From: Marinovum sp. | GTDB taxonomy: Bacteria; Pseudomonadota; Alphaproteobacteria; Rhodobacterales; Rhodobacteraceae | Reading direction: 5' to 3' | DNA: 8,560 bases | Assembly: GCA_002711145.1 (NCBI GenBank) | Contig: PAHS01000019.1 | Coordinates: 13,391 to 21,950, forward strand | Shown: positions 1 to 6,552 of the stretch, in pieces | How the letters are laid out: every line of letters starts with the position of its first letter | How positions within the stretch are numbered: the first letter of the stretch is position 1 | Program-made: the position numbers and the translations under genes | Notes under the pieces: model-generated | Told to the model about the DNA's origin: nothing | The model's input: the letters and a program-made list of their open reading frames with translations, nothing else | Database searches by the model: none

Positions 1-93
1 ATAAACCGTGTTGTTAGGGAATTTATTGATGGTGATATAGCAGCTGACGCAGCTGTGGCAAAGATGAACTCAGAGCTATCTAAAATAGATTAG
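1..93 (+). CDS. ABC transporter substrate-binding protein, C-terminal end (partial)
   Basis: Only the last 30 codons and the TAG stop are in the window; the 5' part lies upstream. The readable tail (VVREFIDGDIAADAAVAK followed by MNSELSKID) is amphipathic and helical. It resembles the end of family 1 (MalE-like) extracellular sugar-binding proteins, where a final helix of this kind precedes the stop. The two permease genes that follow on the same strand make this the expected first gene of a CUT1 importer. The protein would act in the periplasm, capturing the substrate and delivering it to the permease pair. The identification depends mainly on context because no diagnostic motif remains in so short a piece. 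Confidence 0.7.
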   Translation: MNRVVREFIDGDIAADAAVAKMNSELSKID

Positions 94-114
94 GTAAATT
101 TGAACTTACACTTG

Positions 115-142
115 GAAGGCGGTGATTTAGCTTGTCGCCTTC
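115..142 (+). promoter_or_regulatory. Intercistronic RNA hairpin between binding-protein and permease genes
   Basis: GAAGGCG (115-121) pairs perfectly with CGCCTTC (136-142). Four further wobble or A-U pairs close a 6-nt loop (126-131). No run of T follows, so it is not a canonical intrinsic terminator. A stem between a binding-protein gene and its permease genes usually protects the upstream mRNA from 3' decay or dampens read-through, so that binding protein is made in excess of permease. That role is inferred from position. Confidence 0.6.
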
Positions 143-186
143 TGAAAAATAAAGCACTTATCCAGTAAATTAATTTGGAGCGCACA

Positions 187-1431
187 ATGCAAAAAGTGCC
201 GCCATCAGGGTTAGGGCCCTTGGGAAAGCGCGAGGAAAGATTGGCATGGGGCATGCTACTCCCAACAATCTTATCAGTCTCTTTAATAATTATATTACCA
301 TTGTGTGCAATTTTCTGGATTAGCTTCAAACCAATTTCCTTAGCAGATTTACGCCCGCCTACAGTTTTGATTAAAGAGCAACTAAAGGGTCAGATAAATG
401 TTGCAGGTGATGCTGCAAAAATTCGCTACCGTATTAGGAACTCTAGTCAATCCAAGCCACTAACCGATGTGACAATATCAGATATAATCCCGAATTCCTT
501 TAATATTCAAAGCACTGATGAAAGATGTTTAGTTGATGAGACTAACACAATATACTGCATCATCGGTGTTTTAGAAGGTGGCCAGCGCGAGGTAATTGAA
601 GCGGAGGTTTTGATTAAAGACTCTTTTTTTGGATCTGAAAAAGAGTACAAGATAACACAGCCAAGTACCTCAAGTGTTGGAGACAACATACTCACAAACT
701 CTGAATTAACCTTTGAAAATTTTCAAAAGATTTTTGACAGTAAAGAATTTATAACAGTTATAATTACGACTTTCTTTTATACTATTTTTGGGACTGTCGG
801 AGCTGTTATAGTTGGTCTATTCGCAGCATTGCTTTTAAATAATAACTTTCGTGGCAAAGGACTATTAAGGGGGCTATATCTTTTTCCCTATGTTGCTCCT
901 GTAATCGCAGTAGCATTTTCATGGATAAATCTATTCGATCCATTTTCAGGATCTATAAATAGCTTACTACTGCAAATGGATGTTTTAGATAGTCCCATCA
1001 ATTTTTTTGGACAACGACCCAACGCTCTAATAATGGTAACGATATTTGAGGTATGGCGATACTTTCCTTTGTCCTTCCTATTTATTCTTGCAAGAATGCA
1101 GTCAATAGATATCGAAATGTATGAAGCAGCAGATATGGATGGCGCCAGTCCACTTCAGAAATTCTGGTACATAAACCTTCCGATGCTAGTCGGCATAATG
1201 AGTGTCCTTTTTTTGCTTCGCTTCATTTGGACTTTTAATAAATTTGACGATATTTTTCTATTAACTGGGGGGGCCTCAGGTACTAGGACACTAACAGTGA
1301 ATGTCTATGAGCAGGCCTTCGCAGTCTCAAATATTGGAGCCGGGGCAGCTGTCGCCGTAGTTATTTTTATTTTTCTTCTTATCTTTTCACTTCTCTTCTT
1401 TAAATTTTTTAGTCAGGAGGAAGGGCTCTGA
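187..1431 (+). CDS. CUT1-family sugar ABC transporter permease (MalF-like) with DUF11/Ig-like periplasmic insertion
   Basis: Inner-membrane permease of 414 residues. I chose the ATG at 187 because TTGGAG (175-180) is a Shine-Dalgarno 6 nt upstream; a TTG start at 175 would consume it. The first membrane segment is about residues 23-46, followed by a long periplasmic stretch (about 50-185) and about five more segments (186-218, 226-250, 279-303, 333-355, 382-407). The EAA loop that contacts the ATPase is visible at 313-332 (EAADMDG then LP). The periplasmic stretch contains a DUF11-like beta-sandwich at about 64-145, with the RYRIRNSS, LTDVTISDIIP and LEGGQ elements and two cysteines (C114, C124) placed to form a disulfide. 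The gene overlaps the next by 4 bases. Substrate specificity cannot be read from the sequence. Confidence 0.92.
   Translation: MQKVPPSGLGPLGKREERLAWGMLLPTILSVSLIIILPLCAIFWISFKPISLADLRPPTVLIKEQLKGQINVAGDAAKIRYRIRNSSQSKPLTDVTISDIIPNSFNIQSTDERCLVDETNTIYCIIGVLEGGQREVIEAEVLIKDSFFGSEKEYKITQPSTSSVGDNILTNSELTFENFQKIFDSKEFITVIITTFFYTIFGTVGAVIVGLFAALLLNNNFRGKGLLRGLYLFPYVAPVIAVAFSWINLFDPFSGSINSLLLQMDVLDSPINFFGQRPNALIMVTIFEVWRYFPLSFLFILARMQSIDIEMYEAADMDGASPLQKFWYINLPMLVGIMSVLFLLRFIWTFNKFDDIFLLTGGASGTRTLTVNVYEQAFAVSNIGAGAAVAVVIFIFLLIFSLLFFKFFSQEEGL
1415..1420 (+). promoter_or_regulatory. Shine-Dalgarno AGGAGG supporting a CTG start
   Basis: AGGAGG lies inside the end of the first permease gene, 7 nt before CTG at 1428. 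No ATG, GTG or TTG occurs in that frame near this site. The next ATG is at 1491, far outside the reach of this site, so the site decides the start of the second permease. Confidence 0.75.
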
Positions 1432-2642
1432 CTTATAAAAAAAATATTGTTATCACAGCTTTTACCGTCGGAACACTATGGGCTTTAACGATGTCAATTG
1501 TTGTATCCGTTTTTCTATCGTTCATTACAGGGTCCCCATTAAAACCAAATATTCTGATCGTTATTAGCACTGGTAGCATTGCAGGCGTATTAATACCGCA
1601 TGTTATGAGATCCACTTTGATATTGTTACTTATGATGATTTCATCAATTTTATTAAGCACTTTAACTTATGGACCAATTACAACTGGCCAAAATATTTCA
1701 TACTTACTAAACTGTTTCGCTCAAACACTCTTCGCAGCTAGTACAGTATTACCACTAACAAAAATACTATCTGGGCTCTCTGTCAAAGATTCAGGCAGAC
1801 ATGAAATAGAAAGAGCGTTTATTAGGTTTTCTACAGGGTTTGGTCTGATCTTTTTTACTATGATAGTTCTGATACCATTCTATGTCATGGTGATGACTAG
1901 CCTCAAAACACAACAGGAACTTTTATTAAATCCTTTAGACTTCAGTATAGATCTTTCAAAAGGACTAATGTTATTCCGAAGCTATTCAGAATTATTCCAA
2001 GATTTTGGGTTTGGACGTTACCTGTGGACAAGTTTTTATGTATCTATAGCAACGGTGCTTGTTACTTTAGGATTTTCGATACCCGGCGCCTATGCTGTGG
2101 CAAGACTAAGATTCAGAGGGAGCTCAGCATTTAGCAGATCGATTTTACTGATTTATATGGTTCCAATGATCGTACTTGCTCTGCCAATATATATCTTATT
2201 TTCTCTTACTGGCCTTCGTAATACAACTCTTGGACTGGTGCTAATTTACCCAGTTACAACAATTCCAGTGGCTCTTTATATGCTACAGGGATATTTCAGA
2301 GGTTTACCGTATGAAATAGAAGAAGCGGGCTTAATGGATGGGCTCTCTCGTCTCGCGGTGATCTGGAAGATAACATTACCACTCGCACTCCCTGCCCTTG
2401 CTTCAGTAAGCCTTTATGTTTTTATGATTGCTTGGAATGAATTTTTACTCGCGTTTATGTTATTGGATGATCCCCTTACATTTACCCTTACGAGGGGTGT
2501 TGCTTCTTTAAACTCATCGGAAGTTCCACGGCAACATTTGATGGCAGGAGCAGTTATATCCACAGTACCAATTTTACTAATATTCCTTTTCCTTGAGCGA
2601 TTCATGACAAAAGGCCTTACTGCTGGGAGCGTGAAAGGATGA
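1428..2642 (+). CDS. CUT1-family sugar ABC transporter permease (MalG-like) with extra N-terminal membrane region; CTG start
   Basis: Inner-membrane permease, 404 residues when begun at CTG 1428. That start has a well-spaced AGGAGG and overlaps the upstream TGA as CTGA. The frame is open from there, and starting at ATG 1491 would remove 21 residues and cut into the first hydrophobic segment. Residues 1-130 are an extension not found in ordinary MalG-type permeases of about 280 residues. It shows about four hydrophobic segments (6-34, 41-60, 62-80, 92-112). The standard core follows: a membrane segment at 134-157 ending in MTSLK, segments near 200-222, 238-262, 266-288, 320-340 and 370-391, and the EAA loop at 299-318 (EAGLMDG then LP). 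The 3' end overlaps the glycosidase gene as ATGA. A run of eight A (1437-1444) sits just after the start. Confidence 0.88.
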   Translation: MTYKKNIVITAFTVGTLWALTMSIVVSVFLSFITGSPLKPNILIVISTGSIAGVLIPHVMRSTLILLLMMISSILLSTLTYGPITTGQNISYLLNCFAQTLFAASTVLPLTKILSGLSVKDSGRHEIERAFIRFSTGFGLIFFTMIVLIPFYVMVMTSLKTQQELLLNPLDFSIDLSKGLMLFRSYSELFQDFGFGRYLWTSFYVSIATVLVTLGFSIPGAYAVARLRFRGSSAFSRSILLIYMVPMIVLALPIYILFSLTGLRNTTLGLVLIYPVTTIPVALYMLQGYFRGLPYEIEEAGLMDGLSRLAVIWKITLPLALPALASVSLYVFMIAWNEFLLAFMLLDDPLTFTLTRGVASLNSSEVPRQHLMAGAVISTVPILLIFLFLERFMTKGLTAGSVKG

Positions 2643-3910
2643 CAAAAAATAAGTGGTTGGAGATAGATGAGAAAGCGAGAAATGTTTTATTAAAAAATGA
2701 TCGAGGTGGTTATACTGTTCCGACACCGAACCTGTACCCCTACCAATGGAACTGGGATAGCGCTTTTGCAGGATGGGGGTTTTCAACCTTTGATATCGAA
2801 CGCGCATGGCAAGAACTTGACACGTTATTTGCAGGTCAATGGTATAACGGAATGGTTCCTCATATTCTATTTCGAAGAAATGATCCTGATTATTTCCCGG
2901 GCCCAGAAGTCTGGGGGGCCAAGGGACACGGACCTATTTCATCAAGCGGTATAAGCCAACCGGCAGTTGCTGCCACTTTTGTGAGAGAAATCTGGGAAAA
3001 AGACAAATCAACGGGCAATGTTAGACTAAGAAAAATATTTCCTAAACTACTGGAATGGCACAGGTGGTTTATGAAATGGCGCCTTAGTGAAAAAAATACT
3101 GTCTTTATCTCACATCCGTGGGAGGCAGGGCGTGACAATAGTCCTGATTGGGATGATGCAATGGAGGCCATTAATCCATTTGACGTCGGTGTATACACTC
3201 GACGCGACACCAGCCATGTTGACAGCTCTATGCGTCCGACTAAAGAGGATTATGATCGGTATCTTTGGTTGGTCAAACGAGGGCGCGAGCTAGAGTGGGA
3301 TGAACAACTCATGTCTAAGAATAGACCCTTTGAAGTCGCTGACCCCACGATGACATTCATTTTATTGCGAGCATGTCGGGATTTATTATTCATGGCTGAA
3401 GCTCTCAACTTTGATAGCGCTGAAATTTCCGAATGGTGTACTAAGCTATCGGATGGGATAGAAACGTTAAGAAACCCCAACGGAGGATTTTTTAATGCCA
3501 TTAACTGTCTTACGGGAGCGCATTCAGGAAATATAACATCTGCATCATTCTTAAATTGGTACGCAGGAATGCACGATGAAAAAACCCTTGAAATTTTGGC
3601 AAAAACTCTTGAAGAAATAAATTATCCAATTCCCAGTCTATCAATCGACTCAGAAAAGTTTGACGGAATGAGATACTGGCGTGGGCCTACTTGGGCTATT
3701 TTAAATTCCCTAGTTGGTCTTGGTTTGGCAGAAATGGGATATTTGGCGGAAGCAGAAATATTAAGAAATAGCACGCAATCCTTGATTGCGGAACACGGCT
3801 TTGCTGAATATTTCCATCCTATTAATGGCACCCCTGGTGGCGGAGACAGTTTTACCTGGACTGCAGCGGTTTGGCTTGCATGGGCTTCACCGTCTAACGG
3901 AGAGCACTAA
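2639..3910 (+). CDS. GH63 / mannosylglycerate-hydrolase-like glycosidase (MGH1-type), cytoplasmic
   Basis: 423 residues, the usual length for the compact (alpha/alpha)6-barrel hydrolases related to GH63 that cleave mannosylglycerate or glucosylglycerate. Family landmarks in order: YPYQWNWDSAF (33-43), GMVPHILF (71-78), SSGISQP (102-108), HPWEAGRDNSPDWD (159-172), YWRGPTWAILN (346-356) and AEYFHPINGTPGGGDSFTWTAA (start and end 389-410). By analogy with trehalase and GH63 enzymes, the general acid is probably D166 in GRDNSP and the base E390 in AEYF. There is no signal peptide, so the substrate must be imported intact. The ATG overlaps the upstream stop (ATGA), with GGGAG 9 nt before it. Mannosylglycerate is favoured because a mannose-capable isomerase is in the operon; glucosylglycerate or another alpha-glycoside is possible. 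Confidence 0.85.
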   Translation: MTKNKWLEIDEKARNVLLKNDRGGYTVPTPNLYPYQWNWDSAFAGWGFSTFDIERAWQELDTLFAGQWYNGMVPHILFRRNDPDYFPGPEVWGAKGHGPISSSGISQPAVAATFVREIWEKDKSTGNVRLRKIFPKLLEWHRWFMKWRLSEKNTVFISHPWEAGRDNSPDWDDAMEAINPFDVGVYTRRDTSHVDSSMRPTKEDYDRYLWLVKRGRELEWDEQLMSKNRPFEVADPTMTFILLRACRDLLFMAEALNFDSAEISEWCTKLSDGIETLRNPNGGFFNAINCLTGAHSGNITSASFLNWYAGMHDEKTLEILAKTLEEINYPIPSLSIDSEKFDGMRYWRGPTWAILNSLVGLGLAEMGYLAEAEILRNSTQSLIAEHGFAEYFHPINGTPGGGDSFTWTAAVWLAWASPSNGEH

Positions 3911-4956
3911 TGGGGTCTATTGAGTTATCAGCCATCGAAAAATGGTATAATGAAGCGCAAGTTATAAAGGGTATTGATCTTCAAATACAAGCTGGTGAGT
4001 TCATCATTTTTGTTGGACCGTCTGGTTGTGGAAAATCAACATTACTAAGAATGATCGGTGGTTTAGAAGAAACATCTCGAGGTAAAATAAGTATAAACGG
4101 CCAAGAGGTTACAGATAAGCCTCCTGCAAAACGTGGACTCTCAATGGTATTCCAATCTTACGCCTTATATCCTCATATGTCAGTGAGAGAAAATATGGGC
4201 TTCAGCCTTAAGACGGCTGGGAAAAGTAAAGATTATATTCGGACAAAGGTCTTGGAAACAGCTAAAGTTCTGAGACTGGAAGATCTACTTGACCGTTATC
4301 CAAAAGATCTATCTGGCGGACAACGTCAACGTGTTGCAATTGGACGGTCAATCGTAAGAGCACCTTCCGCCTTTTTGTTTGACGAGCCTCTTTCTAACTT
4401 GGATGCAGCACTGAGAGTAGAGATGCGGCTAGAAATCGCTAAGCTCCATAAGTCTCTCCGATCAACAATGATATACGTAACCCACGATCAAACAGAAGCA
4501 ATGACGCTCGCAGATCGTATTGTTGTGCTGGATGATGGCAAAATAATACAGGTTGGAACTCCACGTCAGCTATATAAAAACCCTGCAAATCTATTCGTTG
4601 CTCAATTTATCGGTTCACCTAAAATGAACATCATAAATTGTAACAGATTAACCAATTCTTTCCTCGGTAACATCACTTCAGATAAACATCTGGAAGTTAT
4701 TCCTCACAAATTTGGAATTCGTCCAGAGCATATAAAAGTAAACTCTAAAAGTCAGAGCGTTATTAAAGGAAAAATTGATGTAATAGAGTACTTAGGCGCT
4801 GACAGTTTTCTGTTCGTAGATTGCGAAGATTTGGGGATAATTACGGTAAGAGTGGATGGATCGCGCGAATTTAACTTAGGTGAAATGCTTAACTTGGAGT
4901 TTCGGACAGAAAATACTCATTTTTTTGATAGCAGCGGCGCAAAATTGGAATTTTAA
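3910..4956 (+). CDS. Sugar ABC transporter ATP-binding protein (MalK/UgpC/MsmK family)
   Basis: 348 residues, full length for the CUT1 ATPase family. It energises the two permeases encoded upstream from the cytoplasmic face. Visible motifs: Walker A GPSGCGKST (36-44), Q-loop Q82 in VFQSYALYPHM, signature LSGGQRQR (134-141), Walker B FLFDEP (155-160), D-loop SNLD (162-165) and switch histidine H192 in THDQTEAM. The C-terminal third (about 240-348) is the OB/TOBE-type regulatory domain, with the conserved FGIRPEHI at 268-275. The ATG at 3910 shares one base with the glycosidase stop (TAATG), and GGAG (3899-3902) is 7 nt upstream. Placing the ATPase after the hydrolase gene, rather than next to the permeases, is a common variation in alphaproteobacterial sugar operons. 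Confidence 0.96.
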   Translation: MGSIELSAIEKWYNEAQVIKGIDLQIQAGEFIIFVGPSGCGKSTLLRMIGGLEETSRGKISINGQEVTDKPPAKRGLSMVFQSYALYPHMSVRENMGFSLKTAGKSKDYIRTKVLETAKVLRLEDLLDRYPKDLSGGQRQRVAIGRSIVRAPSAFLFDEPLSNLDAALRVEMRLEIAKLHKSLRSTMIYVTHDQTEAMTLADRIVVLDDGKIIQVGTPRQLYKNPANLFVAQFIGSPKMNIINCNRLTNSFLGNITSDKHLEVIPHKFGIRPEHIKVNSKSQSVIKGKIDVIEYLGADSFLFVDCEDLGIITVRVDGSREFNLGEMLNLEFRTENTHFFDSSGAKLEF

Positions 4957-4972
4957 GAAGCAAATTATATTA

Positions 4973-5662
4973 ATGAAAAGATCCGAAATAAATACTATAA
5001 TCTTAGAAGCCAAAGAGATGATTAAATCTTTTGGTCATCACTTACCAGACTTTGCATATTGGTCAGCGGACAAATTTAAAGAAAAACAAGTAGAAGCCAA
5101 AGAGATCATTCAAGCAGGATGTGGCTGGGATATTACGGATTACGGTAGGGGTAATTTCAACGCAACGGGTCTTTTTCTGTTCACGCTGCGAAATGGAAGG
5201 CTAGCAGATTTAGCAAAAGGAAAGGGGATGTGCTACGCTGAAAAGCTACTTATCTCACGGCATAATCAGTTAGCACCTATGCATACTCACATTAAAAAAG
5301 CCGAAGATATAATAAATCGTGGAGGGGCAAGCCTAGCAGTAGAAATTTTTGGCTCTGACCAGCAAGGAAACTATGACGAGCAAAGAGGAGGATTTGTTTA
5401 TTGTGATGGAATAGAGCGATCATTCTCACCAGGAGAAATAATTATTTTAAAACCCGGTCAAAGCATAACCTTATTGCCTGGGGATTGGCATGCTTTTTGG
5501 GGTCACGACGGTGATGTACTCGTTGGTGAGGTTTCTACGGTAAACGATGATTTAGAGGACAATATTTTCCGTGATAAAGTATCACGGTTTTCCGACATCG
5601 ATGAAGATACTGCACCAATCCATCTACTAGTTAGCGATTACACAAAATGGTTGAACGCATAA
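4973..5662 (+). CDS. D-lyxose (D-mannose) ketol-isomerase, cupin family
   Basis: 229 residues from the ATG at 4973, matching the family's usual length. An in-frame ATG at 4880 would only add out-of-frame ATPase sequence. The weak AAGAAG (4955-4960) is the likely ribosome site, 12 nt before the ATG. The enzyme is a metal-dependent beta-barrel isomerase that interconverts D-lyxose and D-xylulose, and in characterised members also D-mannose and D-fructose. Metal ligands are visible as H104-x-H106 in APMHTHIKK, E111, and H173 in LLPGDWHAFWGH; K108 sits between them as in the family. The preserved elements GCGWDITDYG (49-58) and LLISRHNQL (92-100) also match. It is the last gene of the sugar operon, 16 bases after the ATPase, where it would feed the released sugar into ketose metabolism in the cytoplasm. 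Confidence 0.92.
   Translation: MKRSEINTIILEAKEMIKSFGHHLPDFAYWSADKFKEKQVEAKEIIQAGCGWDITDYGRGNFNATGLFLFTLRNGRLADLAKGKGMCYAEKLLISRHNQLAPMHTHIKKAEDIINRGGASLAVEIFGSDQQGNYDEQRGGFVYCDGIERSFSPGEIIILKPGQSITLLPGDWHAFWGHDGDVLVGEVSTVNDDLEDNIFRDKVSRFSDIDEDTAPIHLLVSDYTKWLNA
5004..5106 (+). repeat. 16-bp exact direct repeat inside the isomerase gene
   Basis: TAGAAGCCAAAGAGAT occurs at 5004-5019 and again at 5091-5106; one mismatch then separates further matching bases (ATT). The copies are 87 bp (29 codons) apart, in the same reading frame, and encode LEAKEMI and VEAKEII. The identical codons are more than the amino acid similarity requires. The repeat may be chance, local conversion or a small duplication relic. 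Confidence 0.6.
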
Positions 5663-5722
5663 CTGATAACTTAGCAAAAGCGCACCAATAAAATCAGTCC
5701 ATCGAACACGACGAGCTTCCAC
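5663..5722. other. Short gap between convergent genes
   Basis: These 60 bases separate the 3' ends of the isomerase gene (+) and the cytochrome gene (-). ACTGAT (5662-5667) and ATCAGT (5693-5698) could pair across a 25-nt loop, but there is no GC-rich stem or T-run. I see no convincing intrinsic terminator for either gene. Confidence 0.5.
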
Positions 5723-6160
5723 TTAATTTCTGTACAAGCTATGACAAGACTTGCATGTTTTGCCTAGTGACATAACAACATCTCTCAAGCCGTCTTCATC
5801 AAATAGTGAACTACCTGCATCAATTGCAACTGTTTTCAGACTCAAAGCTTTATCAACAAAATCTTCATAGTTACTCCAAATTTCAGGTTTGGCTTCTGCA
5901 TGAGGATCAACTGCTTCAATTTCAAAAAGTGTAGGTGTTTTAGCAGCCAATTTTTCGATATTCTGGATTGCCGATTTTGCACTAACTAAGTCAAAATCTA
6001 CCTGACCCTTCAACATAAGACCTAAAACGCGCATGTTATCCGAAATCTCGCTCATCGCTTTCGTCCGCGCCGTCACAGCTTCACTTTCAACGCTTGCAAT
6101 ACAGTATACTCCCGTGCCACAAATAAAAAAGCAAGCTGTAATCAAGTACTTTAGTCGCAT
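5723..6160 (-). CDS. Cytochrome c' / c-556 family class II c-type cytochrome, secreted
   Basis: 145 residues from the ATG at 6160, preferred because GAGG (6170-6167) lies 6 nt upstream. An ATG four codons earlier (6172) has no clear ribosome site. Residues 1 to about 22 form a signal peptide (MRLKYLITACFFICGTG then VYCIA), so the protein is periplasmic. The mature part is helical, with the family hallmark at the extreme C-terminus: CKSCHSLYR, haem-binding C136, C139 and H140. Near the mature N-terminus ARTKAMSEIS matches the first-helix pattern, where M36 occupies the position of the methionine that faces the haem in c' and ligates it in c-556 types. Members bind NO or shuttle electrons; which applies here cannot be told. 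The gene is convergent with the sugar operon and appears to be a separate unit with its own promoter. Confidence 0.88.
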   Translation of the reverse strand: MRLKYLITACFFICGTGVYCIASVESEAVTARTKAMSEISDNMRVLGLMLKGQVDFDLVSAKSAIQNIEKLAAKTPTLFEIEAVDPHAEAKPEIWSNYEDFVDKALSLKTVAIDAGSSLFDEDGLRDVVMSLGKTCKSCHSLYRN

Positions 6161-6190
6161 AAATTTCCTCATAATGCTCGTTGGTATCTA

Positions 6191-6200
6191 GCCGATCGGC
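6191..6200. promoter_or_regulatory. 10-bp perfect palindrome in the cytochrome leader
   Basis: GCCGATCGGC is its own reverse complement. It lies in the predicted 5' leader of the cytochrome gene, about 30 bp upstream of its start. TAGCC (6189-6193) and GGCTA (6202-6206) can also pair around it. It could be a small operator or a leader stem; no regulator is identifiable. Confidence 0.35.
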
Positions 6201-6227
6201 AGGCTAGCTATTCACCTTCAGGTTGTA

Positions 6228-6255
6228 ATTGTAGGCGAAGTTTCCTTTGTGGCAA
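6228..6255 (-). promoter_or_regulatory. Predicted sigma70-type promoter of the cytochrome gene
   Basis: Reading the minus strand, TTGCCA (6255-6250) and TACAAT (6233-6228) match the -35 and -10 consensus at five of six positions each, with a 16-bp spacer. Transcription would begin near 6221, giving a leader of about 60 nt before the ATG at 6160. Confidence 0.5.
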
Positions 6256-6281
6256 CAATTTATAGTATTAGAAAAAGGACA

Positions 6282-6499
6282 ATGGAAAGTGGACGATCAA
6301 TGTATTCGAAAACAAATAAAGAAGTTGTGTCAAAGCTGGGGATGAAGTTATCGCCGTAGTCATAAGAGATGCAGATAGTTTTGAACAAAATGCTCAAGAT
6401 GGTGTTGCTAATTGGTTAGATGAAAGAAGATCAATGCTCCAAGAATATGATCCAACTAACCGCCATACCATTCCTTTATCTGGTGATCTTGTTGAATAG
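6282..6499 (+). pseudogene. Small unrecognised ORF, apparently broken by a single-base frameshift
   Basis: From the ATG at 6282 the frame reads MESGRSMYSKTNKEVVSKLG and then runs into TAG at 6357. A second frame reads on smoothly with protein-like sequence (DEVIAVVIRDADSFEQ, then DGVANWLDERRSMLQEYDP) to TAG at 6497, yet it has no usual start codon before its internal ATG. One extra G in the GGGG run at 6338-6341 would join the two into a single 72-residue acidic protein. AAGGA (6275-6279) is only 2 nt from the ATG, so start support is weak; a second ATG at 6300 is possible. I do not recognise the family. It could be a decayed gene, an error in the sequence, or chance. Confidence 0.4.
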
Positions 6500-6510
6500 T
6501 CGACTGTTCT

Positions 6511-6552
6511 TTATTGAGACCACAATAAGTGATCATTCTTTCGATGATTACT
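6511..6552. other. Two adjacent stem-loops sharing a base
   Basis: TTATTG (6511-6516) pairs perfectly with CAATAA (6523-6528) around a 6-nt loop. Immediately next, 6528-6537 pairs with 6543-6552 through ten pairs, two of them G-U, around a 5-nt loop. Neither stem is followed by a T-run on either strand, so they are not standard terminators. They share A6528 and so cannot both form fully at that base. Confidence 0.4.

Noticed and set aside
175..186. TTG start for the first permease, adding four residues
   Set aside because: The TTG and the bases after it form the TTGGAG Shine-Dalgarno that serves the ATG at 187; nothing resembling a ribosome site precedes the TTG at a good distance.
2890..3210. 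106-codon minus-strand ORF within the glycosidase
   Set aside because: It is antisense to the conserved catalytic region and has no family resemblance or translation signal.
4880..4972. Longer isomerase beginning inside the ATPase gene
   Set aside because: The extra 31 residues are ATPase DNA read in another frame. The family's natural length and N-terminus fit the ATG at 4973.
5662..5698. ACTGAT/ATCAGT stem as a bidirectional terminator
   Set aside because: Six AT-rich pairs around a 25-nt loop with no T-run on either strand are too weak to call.
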